From assembly GCF_038096175.1 (NCBI RefSeq), contig NZ_CP151102.1, positions 218,760 through 282,759 of the forward strand: 64,000 nt of DNA, given 5' to 3'. This document shows, in pieces, positions 51,476 through 60,293 of this stretch. Numbering within the stretch: position 1 is the stretch's first letter; each line of letters starts with the position of its first letter. Both the position numbers and the translations under genes were made by a program. The DNA comes from Nostoc sp. UHCC 0302 (GTDB lineage Bacteria > Cyanobacteriota > Cyanobacteriia > Cyanobacteriales > Nostocaceae). Below the pieces are notes generated by a model that saw only the letters and a list, made by a program, of their open reading frames with translations, made no database searches and was not told where the DNA came from.

Positions 51476-52642
51476 CGCTGCTACAGGCTCATACTCCCGT
51501 AGCCGCTGCCAGTCATGGGTGGTTAACTGTTCAAATGGGAGGTCTAATAATTGCTCACAGTTAGCCACTTCTGCATTGCTTAGGACTTCCACCATTGACA
51601 GCCACCACACGGCATCCAAAACTGAGTCACATGGTATGCGCTGCTGGTTATCGTCTGCTGCGCGTGTAAACCACCAGCTATCGTTAGTCTGCCCTACTTC
51701 ACCTAGTTTGCGATCACCGTTATAAATCCCGTCGTCGAGGATATCGAAGCCGAATTTCTCGCATTCGTTGAAAATCTGGGACATGATTTCGTTGCTAGTC
51801 GTGCAGATTTCCTCTGGTAACTGCTCTTGTACTGGTAACGTGCCTTGCTGGTACTGTTGCTTGATATATTCGTAGCAAAGTGCAGGTGTAATGTCTCGGT
51901 AAATCTCTTGCCCGTTAATCATCACCCGCCAGTATAAATCTTCGTAGTTGTCGTGGTCGAAGCTGATACTGGCTACTAGATAACTATCAGTATGATAATC
52001 ACCAATATGTACTTCTTGGTCGTAATACGAGATTTCTAAAAATGTCAGTTCTTCTACTTGTGGGATTGGTAGTGTGTTGAGTGTGCCTTGCTGGTGCAAT
52101 TTGCAATTCGCAGTTCGCAATTCGCAATTGTGGATTGAATCATTACAGGTGTAAAATTTCTTACTTTTAGGTATGGTATTTAATTGCGAATTGCGACTTG
52201 GTAATTGCGAATTGTTTAGGTGCCACAGGATGAAGCGATGGCATCTTGCCCAAGTGTTAGCACGGAATTTCTCTACACCCTCCACCATGACTACCCAGCG
52301 TTGCGTTAAGTGGTCGTCGTCATGGCTGATGCTGGCAATCAGTTGATTGCCAGCGTAATATTCGTGATGGTCAAAAGAGATTTCTACAGGGGTGAGTTGT
52401 TCGGGCGCAACGGCTTGAGCTTGCGCGGTGACGTAGTTGTTGAGTTCGGCTTGAGCGATCACTTGTTCGTCAACAACTTTGTGAGCTTGGGCTGACTGAT
52501 AATCAATAATGGCAGTAATCCAAGAATCCTTACAGCGTTTGTCTTGTACTTCGAGTGTACAGCCGATTTCACTGTAGATTTGCTTGAGTCGGGCAATCGA
52601 TTTGAGTTGCAGCTGTTGTTGGCTGTAGATGATGTGAGTCAT
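51473..52642 (-). CDS. Hypothetical plasmid protein with duplicated domain
   Basis: The 389-residue protein contains two similar units: LTPVEISFDHHEYYAGNQLI with ASISHDDDHLTQRWVVMVEG, and LTFLEISYYDQEVHIGDYHT with VASISFDHDNYEDLYWRVMI. Between them lies a repeat-derived stretch (NNSQLPSRNSQLNTIPKSKK and CELRTANCKLHQQGT) read in frame. The N-terminus (IARLKQIYSEIGCTLEVQDK) and C-terminus have no known motif. It is the first gene of the minus-strand replication series; no close promoter element stands out. Confidence 0.62.
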   Translation of the reverse strand: MTHIIYSQQQLQLKSIARLKQIYSEIGCTLEVQDKRCKDSWITAIIDYQSAQAHKVVDEQVIAQAELNNYVTAQAQAVAPEQLTPVEISFDHHEYYAGNQLIASISHDDDHLTQRWVVMVEGVEKFRANTWARCHRFILWHLNNSQLPSRNSQLNTIPKSKKFYTCNDSIHNCELRTANCKLHQQGTLNTLPIPQVEELTFLEISYYDQEVHIGDYHTDSYLVASISFDHDNYEDLYWRVMINGQEIYRDITPALCYEYIKQQYQQGTLPVQEQLPEEICTTSNEIMSQIFNECEKFGFDILDDGIYNGDRKLGEVGQTNDSWWFTRAADDNQQRIPCDSVLDAVWWLSMVEVLSNAEVANCEQLLDLPFEQLTTHDWQRLREYEPVAA

Positions 52643-52923
52643 AATTTAGTGGTACTCCATCTGTACGGTGGTGTTTTACATTAGGCGATCGCGTTTCTTG
52701 GCCGGAGCGGTGATCGCCTTTTGGTTTTGTTTTTCACAGCACTATTGGCTGTGGAGAAGACTAAGTCTTGAAGCACAGTAATTTATTTTGCTTCTATAAT
52801 TAAGTTTAGGTAATTAAGCAAAACTTGTCAAGTCTCACTGAATAACTTAAGCTTTATAAGCATAGCTTAATAAAGGAGGAAAGAAGCGCTATCATTTGGT
52901 TAAATTAATGGAGGCGTGAAATT

Positions 52924-53178
52924 ATGAACTTAATGCAAGTTACTTTGTCTGTTGACCTGCCTAGTTTAGGCAGTCGAATTAGGGAGATTAGAGAGTCTAA
53001 GGGATTATCCCCAACATGGGTGGCAGCTCAAGCAGGTATGAGCGTTGGCAATCTCTATCGTATAGAAACTGAAGAAGCGAAATCTTTGCCTCGCGAGACT
53101 TTACGAAAACTTTCTGAAGCACTTGGTGTAGATTTTGATGCTGAGGTGAAAGCTGCTTTAGTTCAAGAAGTCAGATAA
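52924..53178 (+). CDS. XRE-family transcriptional regulator
   Basis: The 84-residue protein is a Cro/C1-type HTH: IREIRESKGLSPTWVAAQAG, then MSVGNLYRIETEEAKSLPRE and LRKLSEALGV. It has no extra domain. AATGGAGGCG lies before the ATG. It is divergent from the minus-strand series and could control it. The 219 bp after it contain no gene. Confidence 0.85.
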   Translation: MNLMQVTLSVDLPSLGSRIREIRESKGLSPTWVAAQAGMSVGNLYRIETEEAKSLPRETLRKLSEALGVDFDAEVKAALVQEVR

Positions 53179-53778
53179 AACACTAACTGGCGACTAAGTG
53201 AAGTTTATAGGTACATAGGGAATCAGTATTTGATTGTTTTAATCTATGCTCTGACTGCCTGTACTAATTGATTAGAAGCTTTATTAGTTTATTGACTGAA
53301 ATAGGAAGTCTGAACGCGATTGCTACTATGCACCATAGTTTAAATCTATTTGCAATCGACGTTGAGCAAATGTAAATGAACCAAAAGCGGTGGAATAATG
53401 GCTAAACCACCATCTTCGCGTAAAAAATCCACTTTTACTGCATCTAGCGACAGTACACTACCAGATAGCTCTACAAATAAAGATACCTCCCAAGAAGAAA
53501 ACCCTGCTTCAGCAACTATCACGGTAACTGCTGTTGAAATTCCCGAATTGACAGACCAAGAGCAAAGCGATCGCCTGCATTTGGAACGGCAAGTAGAAAA
53601 AGCGTTTTACCTTGCGGGTAAAGCCTTAACTCAATTACGAGACAGAAAACTGTACCGAAGTACGCACAAAACCTTTGAGGAATACTGCCGAGAGCGTTTT
53701 GGTTTCGAGCGGCGTTATCCGTACAGGTTGATGGAAAGTACAGTGGTTGTGGATAATCTCATGAAAATGTGTCCAAAT

Positions 53779-55381
53779 TGTTATATACACCACAGCGCCC
53801 ACAACGTATAATGGATAAGCACTTGACGTTATGGATGGTTTACACAACGTTGAAATCCTGTTGCTGATTATTCTTTAAAATTACTAAATAATAATCAGAG
53901 CATATAACTCTACTAGCTACTTTCCTGCCCCTGCTTCCTCTCTCGAAAATATGCTTCCGCCAGCTTGTTATTCTTTTCTGAGGCAGAAATATCTTATACG
54001 TTGTTAGATACCTATGTAAATTATTTCTTGAGGGGATACGAAATACCCTGAAATAGATATAGGGCAACGAGTGTAGCAATTTGTGGTAAAACAAAAAGAG
54101 CATTCATTCGCAATAAGCTCTATTTAATGATAATATTACCAGAATTCTACGAGACACACCTCAAGCGAGAGCTTGGACGTACTGAATACTTATTACTAAA
54201 ACTCCTTATCTGTTTATTACAATCTATTAAAACTGTTAGCCTTGAGGCGCTAGCGACTGCTTTACCAATACCAATACTATTTGAAAGTAGAAGGAAAAAA
54301 CTTCAGCGATTTTTATCTTTAAATTACATCAATGTTGAAGAAATTTGGTTTCCAATTATCAAAAGCTGGCTAGAAATAAATTTTCCTTTAAATGAAGTTA
54401 TTTATGTAGTTATAGATCGGACTAATTGGGGATGCATTAATCTATTAATGATTAGCGTGGTTTGGGACAAAAGGTCTATCCCAATATATTTTGAGCTATT
54501 AGACAAGTTAGGCTCAAGTAATTTTGATGAACAAGAAGCAGTATTTAAAAAAGCATTACCGATTTTCAAGGATTATAAAATTGTAGTGTTAGGAGACCGA
54601 GAATTTTGTTCAATAAAGTTGGCTAACTGGCTCACAGAGCAGAAAGTATATTTCTGCTTACGCTTAAAAAAGGACGCATTTATAGAAATAGAACCAGAAA
54701 TTTGGCTGCAATTAAGAGATTTGGGTTTAGCACCTGGTCTTTCCTTCTTTTACCAAGGTATTAAATATACGAAATCTCAAGGGTTTGTTAGCTTTAATCT
54801 CGCTACTAAATGGAAACGGAAACGTTTTGGAGTTGCGCCGGAAGAGGGCTGGTTTATTCTGACTAATTTAGATGATTTAGATTCGGCTATTAAGGCTTAT
54901 AAACAACGTTTTGATATTGAGGAAATGTTTAGAGATTTTAAAAGCGGTGGTTATAATTTAGAAGATACTAATGTATCAGGTCAAAGGCTAATTTCCCTAA
55001 TATTATTAATCTCACTTGCATACACGGCTGCAACTATATCTGGTCAAAAAATTAAACGCATGGGTGTTCAAAAATATGTAGGCAGAATTAAAGAATCTGG
55101 GCGGACAGTTCGCCGTCATAGCAGTTTTTATATTGGATTATATGGGTCTAACTGGGTCGATTTCATGGAAAATTCTTATGAATTGGTGGCTGAGTTAATG
55201 ACACTAGCTCCTAATAAGCGTAAGTATTATCAACAAGGAGAAAGGGCTATGAGGCTTATTTTATCTGCATTCTAGCCCTTTTTGTCCCCCCTCAAGAAAT
55301 TATTTACACAACATTGCGAAAAGGTTTGTGAGAAGAACGTTGTTGTTGTTGTTTTATATATTTATTTAGGTGTATATAACT
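53779..55381 (+). mobile_element. Insertion element carrying an IS4-type transposase, possibly nested
   Basis: Outer ends are GTTATATACACC (53780-53791) and its exact inverse (55369-55380), each followed outward by T and then AAT, a likely 3-bp duplication. Inside, TGTAAATTATTTCTTGAGGGG (54015-54035) has an inverse partner at 55287-55307 with one mismatch, close to the transposase. So an IS of about 1.3 kb may sit inside a miniature element of about 310 bp. Alternatively, the inner pair is subterminal. Confidence 0.65.
54127..55275 (+). CDS. IS4-family transposase
   Basis: The 382-residue protein has the DDE pattern: VVIDRTNWGCINLLMISVVW (first D), KIVVLGDREFCSIKLANWL (second D), and YKQRFDIEEMFRDFK, an exact IS4 Y-2-R-3-E-6-K signature with the catalytic E. 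The C-terminus (KRMGVQKYVGRIKESGRTVR) is as in cyanobacterial IS4-type enzymes. The frame is complete, so the element may be active. ATG 54127 lies 92 bp inside the inner inverted repeat. Confidence 0.9.
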   Translation: MIILPEFYETHLKRELGRTEYLLLKLLICLLQSIKTVSLEALATALPIPILFESRRKKLQRFLSLNYINVEEIWFPIIKSWLEINFPLNEVIYVVIDRTNWGCINLLMISVVWDKRSIPIYFELLDKLGSSNFDEQEAVFKKALPIFKDYKIVVLGDREFCSIKLANWLTEQKVYFCLRLKKDAFIEIEPEIWLQLRDLGLAPGLSFFYQGIKYTKSQGFVSFNLATKWKRKRFGVAPEEGWFILTNLDDLDSAIKAYKQRFDIEEMFRDFKSGGYNLEDTNVSGQRLISLILLISLAYTAATISGQKIKRMGVQKYVGRIKESGRTVRRHSSFYIGLYGSNWVDFMENSYELVAELMTLAPNKRKYYQQGERAMRLILSAF

Positions 55382-55977
55382 AATAGGACACATTTTCAAA
55401 ATGATTTGGACACATCTGCCCCAGATTCTAATGAAGGACAAATTTTACCGATCAACGAATATCAGTTGCGACCTTTAATTCCGTTAGAGCCGGAAGTACA
55501 AAGAGAAGCTTGGCAGAAGGCAGTTGAGGTTGCCGGTGGTAAAGTCCCAAGTGGTAGGATTGTGAAGGATGTGGTGCAGTGCATTATTGAGCGAACCAGA
55601 GTACCAAACACCTACCAGCTAGGTGAAGTCTGCCAAATCCTTGCAAAGGATAATCCCGAACTCAGGGGCAAGGGTGGCTGCTGGGGTATAGTCAGCCAAG
55701 TAAACGATTTCAGTTGTACTATTAAAACCTGGGATGGTGAGTACACGGTTGGGCTGCAATACCTGAAATCTTACGAATACTTACCTGCCGAATGTCAGCA
55801 GATGCAGGTGGTTTGTGAGCGCATCGCTAGGATACACTCCGATTCACTGGAGGAAACAGTCAAAAGTCTGTTGCAGTCGTTGGGCAAGCTGAATCGAGCT
55901 TATCTGACTGCGGTGGAAGAAAAGTTGTTGAATGTTCTAGAGTCTGAATATGGAAAAGATAACTCCCTCAACGATTA

Positions 55978-56076
55978 ATGCTCACCAAAGACTGCACCAA
56001 GCACTTCATGAACTACGGCATGACGGGTGTGACTAAGGGAGAAACAGCTTGCAGCGATCGCTGTGCAATAAGATAA
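55978..56076 (+). CDS. Possible 32-residue peptide
   Basis: ATG overlaps the stop of the preceding gene (TAATG). The peptide reads MLTKDCTKHFMNYGMTGVTK and has three cysteines. It may be a short coupled gene or the remnant of a larger one; support is weak. Confidence 0.2.
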   Translation: MLTKDCTKHFMNYGMTGVTKGETACSDRCAIR

Positions 56077-56091
56077 AAATAAAAAAGTGTT

Positions 56092-56386
56092 ATGACCAAG
56101 ATAATACCAATGACAATGGACAATTTTACCATTCGAGCAATGAGGAGGTCAGAATTAGATTTGATAATTGATTGGGCAGCAGTTGAAGGCTGAAATCCAG
56201 GAACTTATGATGCTGAATTTTTTAGGACATTAGCATTTGAGAGGATATGGAATGTGGGCAGTTGAAGAACGGGCTAGCAGTGAAATGATTGTTAGAATTG
56301 GTTGCTGGAAACCAGAGGGACGCCCAGAAAATGAAGCTTCAAAGCGGGTAGCACAAAAGTTAAAAACTCCCAGATGCTCCACCCAT
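56092..56386 (+). pseudogene. GNAT acetyltransferase remnant
   Basis: The start reads FTIRAMRRSELDLIIDWAAV, then EG, a TGA, and NPGTYDAEFF, where the family has tryptophan in place of the stop. After a frameshift near 56238 the sense continues GMWAVEERASSEMIVRIGCW and KPEGRP, then jumps to ENEASKRVAQKL, the usual end motif, so the acetyl-CoA loop is deleted. It cannot make a working enzyme. Confidence 0.72.
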
Positions 56387-56805
56387 TGAGCAAATACCAC
56401 TAGTTGGAGAGCTTGACGAATTAGAGACTTTTGTTAGCTCAAAAAAAAATAAAATCTGGTTAGAGACAGTAGTCAATCACTTCCAGAAAGATGTTTTGCT
56501 TGGGTATTAGGAGACCACAGTGCAGAAACATTCCAACCGTTATGGGATATCGTTTGTTTATGGCAATGTTATTTTTATGTGACTGATGTATGGCCAGTTT
56601 ACGCGAGTTTTATTGACTCATAAGACCACATTATTAGCAAAAAATACATGACCAGAGTGGAAGGAGAAAACACACGCTTACGTCATTATTTGACATGTCT
56701 ATATTGTAAAATATTATGTTATTCCAAAACAGTCAGTATATATGCTCAAATACTCTATTTGTTTATTACTCCACTATCTCAAGTATGGACAGATACCTAT
56801 ATTTA
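56382..56805 (+). pseudogene. IS1-family transposase remnant
   Basis: Across two frames and an internal stop the sequence reads VGELDELETFVSSKKNKIWL, then AWVLGDHSAETFQPLWDIV, YFYVTDVWPVYASFIDS, and YMTRVEGENTRLRHYLTCLY. These match the InsB-like part of cyanobacterial IS1 transposases. Ends of the element were not found. Confidence 0.78.
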
Positions 56806-56845
56806 ATTAATTCATCCCGCATTTATGCAACGCCATTATCTAATA

Positions 56846-57730
56846 CTACAGTTCTCTAGGATTTGGTCGCCAGCGTAAAATGTAAGCTTCTAAAATACGC
56901 ACTCCCCAATCGAGGAAAACGCTAATGGATGCCAAAATTACTAATATTGCCCAAGCTTGATCAACATTTAAAGTTCCCTGGGCTGACATTAATAGATAAC
57001 CTAAACCCCGTGTTGAACCGATATATTCAGCTACTAACGCCCCGACTAAAGCCATACCCAAACTTGTGCGAATTCCGGCAATTACCCAGATGAGAACCGA
57101 AGGTAATACAACCATATACAACATCTGCCAACGATTTGCACCCATGACCTGAAAAGCGGAAACCAACTCGCGTTCAATACTTTGGAGTCCCTGATAAGTT
57201 GTAAAAAATATGGGAAAAAAAGCGGCTAAAGCTGCTAATAATACTTTTGAGAGTAATCCAATGCCAAACCAGACAATAAAAAAGGGAGCTAAAGCAATCC
57301 GAGGCAGAGAATTAAATATCTGAACGTAAGGAAGAATGATTTTTGCTCCTGATGGCGAATAAGCGAGAAGAATTCCCAGACTAATACCGCTAGTCATTGC
57401 TAAAGCCAGTCCAGTCATTGCTTCTTGAAATGTCACAAAGATATGTTGAAATATACTACCGCTAGATAATAGTTTCCCTATCTCTTGGACAATTACACTC
57501 GGTTTCCCAACTAGTGCTGGTTCAATAAATTTATTAATGTTAAATGCTCCTGTTCCAACTTCCCAAACTAGCAAAATTACCGCCAGAGGTGTGAGTTGTA
57601 TCGCTAGTTGTCGTAAGCGTTGCCACCCTTGGATTTGATAGGTTTGAAAACTGGGTATTTTGGGATTTTTATTAGTAGCAGAGAGCGTGGATTGTTTGAG
57701 AGTTAAAATTTTACGGCAGGTAGTTTTCAT
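56846..57730 (-). CDS. ABC transporter permease (SsuC/TauC type)
   Basis: The 294-residue membrane protein shows six hydrophobic segments and the EAA loop EYIGSTRGLGYLLMSAQGTL typical of the sulfonate/nitrate/taurine permease family (BPD_transp_1). IFNSLPRIALAPFFIVWFGI and FFPIFFTTYQGLQSIERELV are further conserved parts. It starts 1 bp after the ATPase stop, so it is the last gene of a three-gene operon. Substrates of the family include alkanesulfonates, taurine, nitrate and thiamine precursors; the one here is not known. Confidence 0.9.
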   Translation of the reverse strand: MKTTCRKILTLKQSTLSATNKNPKIPSFQTYQIQGWQRLRQLAIQLTPLAVILLVWEVGTGAFNINKFIEPALVGKPSVIVQEIGKLLSSGSIFQHIFVTFQEAMTGLALAMTSGISLGILLAYSPSGAKIILPYVQIFNSLPRIALAPFFIVWFGIGLLSKVLLAALAAFFPIFFTTYQGLQSIERELVSAFQVMGANRWQMLYMVVLPSVLIWVIAGIRTSLGMALVGALVAEYIGSTRGLGYLLMSAQGTLNVDQAWAILVILASISVFLDWGVRILEAYILRWRPNPREL

Positions 57731-57731
57731 T

Positions 57732-58526
57732 TTATGTTTTAAAAACTGCGAATCCTCGGTCTTGTTGTAATACTTGTGTAGTTAGCTCTGACCACATCTC
57801 ACGCTGGATTTGCTGAAATCTGGGATCGGTACGAATGGCGAGCGCAGATCGTTCTGTGGGTAAATCAATCGTAAATTCCTTGACAATTCTGCCAGGACGC
57901 GCGCTCAGGAGAAATACCCGTTGAGAAAGGGTGATCGCTTCATCCAAGTCATGAGTTACCAAAACAAAGGTGCATCCGGTATCACGCCATAATCGCAGAA
58001 ATTCATCTTGTAAGAGAGCGCGTGTTTGAGCATCTAGACTACTCAGAGGCTCATCAAGTAACACCACATCTGGTTGATAAATCAGCGTGCGAATTAATAA
58101 CACACGCTGCTGCATTCCTCCCGATAATTCTCTGGGAAAACTATTTTCAAATCCCGACAAGCCATATTTTTTGAGCATGGACAAGGCTTTCTTTCTTCTT
58201 TCAGTTCGAGGTATACCACGAATTTCTAGAGGTGCAGTAACATTATCGATGACTGTCCGCCAAGGTAACAAAGTTTGCTTTTGGAACAAGTAGCCAATTT
58301 CTTTGATCCCGCTAGTATTGAAACTACCACTGACATCTGTACCCGGACTAATTAAACCCGAAATCACATTTAATAAGGTACTCTTACCGCAACCACTAGG
58401 GCCAATTAAGCTAACAAATTCACCACGATTAATAGTCAAGTTGACATTCTGTAGTGCGTCAATTCGCTTATTTTTACTCCAATAAGAAATGCTCAAATTT
58501 TGAGTGGTGATTGTCGGGACTAACAT
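57732..58526 (-). CDS. ABC transporter ATPase (SsuB/TauB type)
   Basis: Walker A is GPSGCGKSTLLNVISG, the Q-loop FQKQTLLPW, the signature ELSGGMQQRVLLIRTLIYQP, Walker B VVLLDEPLSSLDAQTR and the H-loop VTHDLDEAITLSQRV. The length (264) and close relatives are SsuB/TauB/NrtD-like. It lies 14 bp downstream of the binding-protein gene and 1 bp before the permease. Confidence 0.93.
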   Translation of the reverse strand: MLVPTITTQNLSISYWSKNKRIDALQNVNLTINRGEFVSLIGPSGCGKSTLLNVISGLISPGTDVSGSFNTSGIKEIGYLFQKQTLLPWRTVIDNVTAPLEIRGIPRTERRKKALSMLKKYGLSGFENSFPRELSGGMQQRVLLIRTLIYQPDVVLLDEPLSSLDAQTRALLQDEFLRLWRDTGCTFVLVTHDLDEAITLSQRVFLLSARPGRIVKEFTIDLPTERSALAIRTDPRFQQIQREMWSELTTQVLQQDRGFAVFKT

Positions 58527-58540
58527 AATTGTGCTGCTCC

Positions 58541-59578
58541 TTAAGCTCGATAACCGGCAAATTTATCAAATACCCCTTCAGCATAAGGAACCATTTTCTT
58601 AATGATTCCCGTATCAAAAAATACTCTTTGGTCAGTTAAATAAGCAGCTTCACTGATAGAGGCATCTTTCGGCACTGAGCGTTTGAGTTCGGTATTCAGA
58701 CCTGTGAGGATAGCGTCTAAATTTTGACTATCAAAATGTTTACCGACTACTTTAAGAATGTCTTCTGGTGCAGTTTGGTGCATATATGTAAAAGTGCGAT
58801 TTACGACTGTCACCAATCTTTTAATAGCTTCCGGCTTTTCGGAAGCTACGCGTTCATGACTGAGCCAAGCACGAGTCATCGCCTCGTTAGCACCAAAATA
58901 TTTCTTATGCACATGTGGATCTAAAGCATTCAGTAATTGAAAAACTGTGCCTTCTTTGAGTAATTTGTGGAGGTCGGGCGCACCTGCGATCGCTGCGTCC
59001 ACTTGACCAGTTTTAAGCAAAGTATAACTAGAAGCAGTTGTACTTTGAACATACTCAACATCTTTATCGTTCAAACCATTTTGCCGCAGATACTTGACAA
59101 AAACTGCCCAACTCCAAGTGCCAATTTCACCAGCTGAAATTTTTCTGCCTTTGAGGTCAGCAACACTCTTGATTTGAGAACGTAAATCAGAACGGACAAT
59201 TAAGGAAGTATCAACTAGATTACGACGATTGGCGACGACATTTAACGGTACTCCCTTCAACCGAGAAAGATAAACGTGCAAAGGTGCTTGGGCGCTGAAA
59301 TCAATCTCTCCTGCAATTAGCGCATCTCTCATTTTGGCACTACTTTGAAAAGTAATGACTTCAGCATTCAAACCAGCCGCATCAAAATAACCTAAATCTT
59401 GGGGAATCCAAACATCAATGGAGTTAATACCACTTACTGCCCCCAATTTAATGCTGATAGTTCTTTGATTAGCAGCAGGTTTAGTTATGTTATTACAGGC
59501 TTGTGTAACTAAAGCAGTTGTTACTCCTAAAGAAGCATATTTTAAAAAGTCTCTGCGTGTATGCATTTGCTTATTCAA
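58541..59578 (-). CDS. ABC transporter substrate-binding protein (SsuA/NMT1-like)
   Basis: The N-terminus HTRRDFLKYASLGVTTALVT with C at about residue 28 (TQACNN) suggests Tat export and a lipoprotein. The mature part fits the SsuA/NMT1 family: GYFDAAGLNAEVITFQSSAK, LIAGEIDFSAQAPLHVYLSR and QVDAAIAGAPDLHKLL. It is the first gene of the operon with ATPase and permease and would deliver an organic sulfur or nitrogen compound. Confidence 0.9.
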   Translation of the reverse strand: MNKQMHTRRDFLKYASLGVTTALVTQACNNITKPAANQRTISIKLGAVSGINSIDVWIPQDLGYFDAAGLNAEVITFQSSAKMRDALIAGEIDFSAQAPLHVYLSRLKGVPLNVVANRRNLVDTSLIVRSDLRSQIKSVADLKGRKISAGEIGTWSWAVFVKYLRQNGLNDKDVEYVQSTTASSYTLLKTGQVDAAIAGAPDLHKLLKEGTVFQLLNALDPHVHKKYFGANEAMTRAWLSHERVASEKPEAIKRLVTVVNRTFTYMHQTAPEDILKVVGKHFDSQNLDAILTGLNTELKRSVPKDASISEAAYLTDQRVFFDTGIIKKMVPYAEGVFDKFAGYRA

Positions 59579-59629
59579 GATTTATTTAAATTACAAGCAA
59601 GTAATATTAATGTGGGAATTTGGATTTAA

Positions 59630-59726
59630 GGCGTTGCTGAATTAGGGGATGAAATCTCAGGTAATCAAATGTAAAACTTATTATTTTCTGTGCGCGAGAC
59701 CATTCATCCTAAATTTAGACAACGCC
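59630..59726. repeat. Possible 97-bp miniature element
   Basis: GGCGTTGCTGAATTA at the left and an inverse partner ending CAACGCC at the right (TAAATTTAGACAACGCC) frame a short spacer in the 243-bp gap upstream of the transporter operon. The match is imperfect beyond 7 bp and no clear duplication is seen. The remaining gap holds nothing. Confidence 0.4.
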
Positions 59727-60293
59727 GACTTTAAAACCTGATTCAATAACTATTGAAGCAGGTTAAATCAGACTCCTTGAATAATTAGTCTTACTCTTCA
59801 CTCAGCACTTTTTTCGGTTGTTCAATTAGCTGGAATAACTCGGTTATCAACAATCTGCTGGAAAGTTGCATCAGGTTGAATGAGTCCCCACTTCACCATC
59901 CAGTTGTAGGTGCGGTGAAAATCAGTTTCCGAGTATGGTGCTGGGTCGGTGTAGCGCAGGCGGTTGCGCCGGAAGTCTGATGGTTCGAGTTTGACAATCT
60001 CTTCCGATACGTCATCAATCAGATACTTTGTATAGCGGATGGGATCTGCTTGTAAATCTTTAACAGCGCGACGAATAGCTTTATTGATAGCCTCGAAACT
60101 TTCTTCGTCTAGATCGGGACTAGCAATTTCTAGACCTACATAGTGAGCCTCGGCGATAATCTTGTAGCCCAGTTTTTCGGCAACTGTAATCCAGGGTTCC
60201 ATGACTGCAACTGCATCAACTAGCCCATCACGCAAAGCGACAAAGCGGTTGAATTGTTTATTTTGTCCACCACCTTCAATGTGTACTACTTTA

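Larger units (their letters stand above)
53398..55978 (+). pseudogene. Plasmid protein gene split by an insertion element
   Basis: The 5' half (53398-53778) encodes a disordered start, then LHLERQVEKAFYLAGKALTQ and YRSTHKTFEEYCRERFGFER, ending MKMCPN. The 3' half (55382-55978) goes on RTHFQNDLDTSAPD, ILPINEYQLRPLIPLEPEV, GGKVPSGRIVKDVVQCIIER and CWGIVSQVNDFSC. Removing 53779-55381 and one AAT rejoins the frame as M-K-M-C-P-N-R-T-H-F. The whole would be about 325 residues, a plasmid-borne conserved protein of unknown role with a helical N-terminal domain. Confidence 0.78.
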
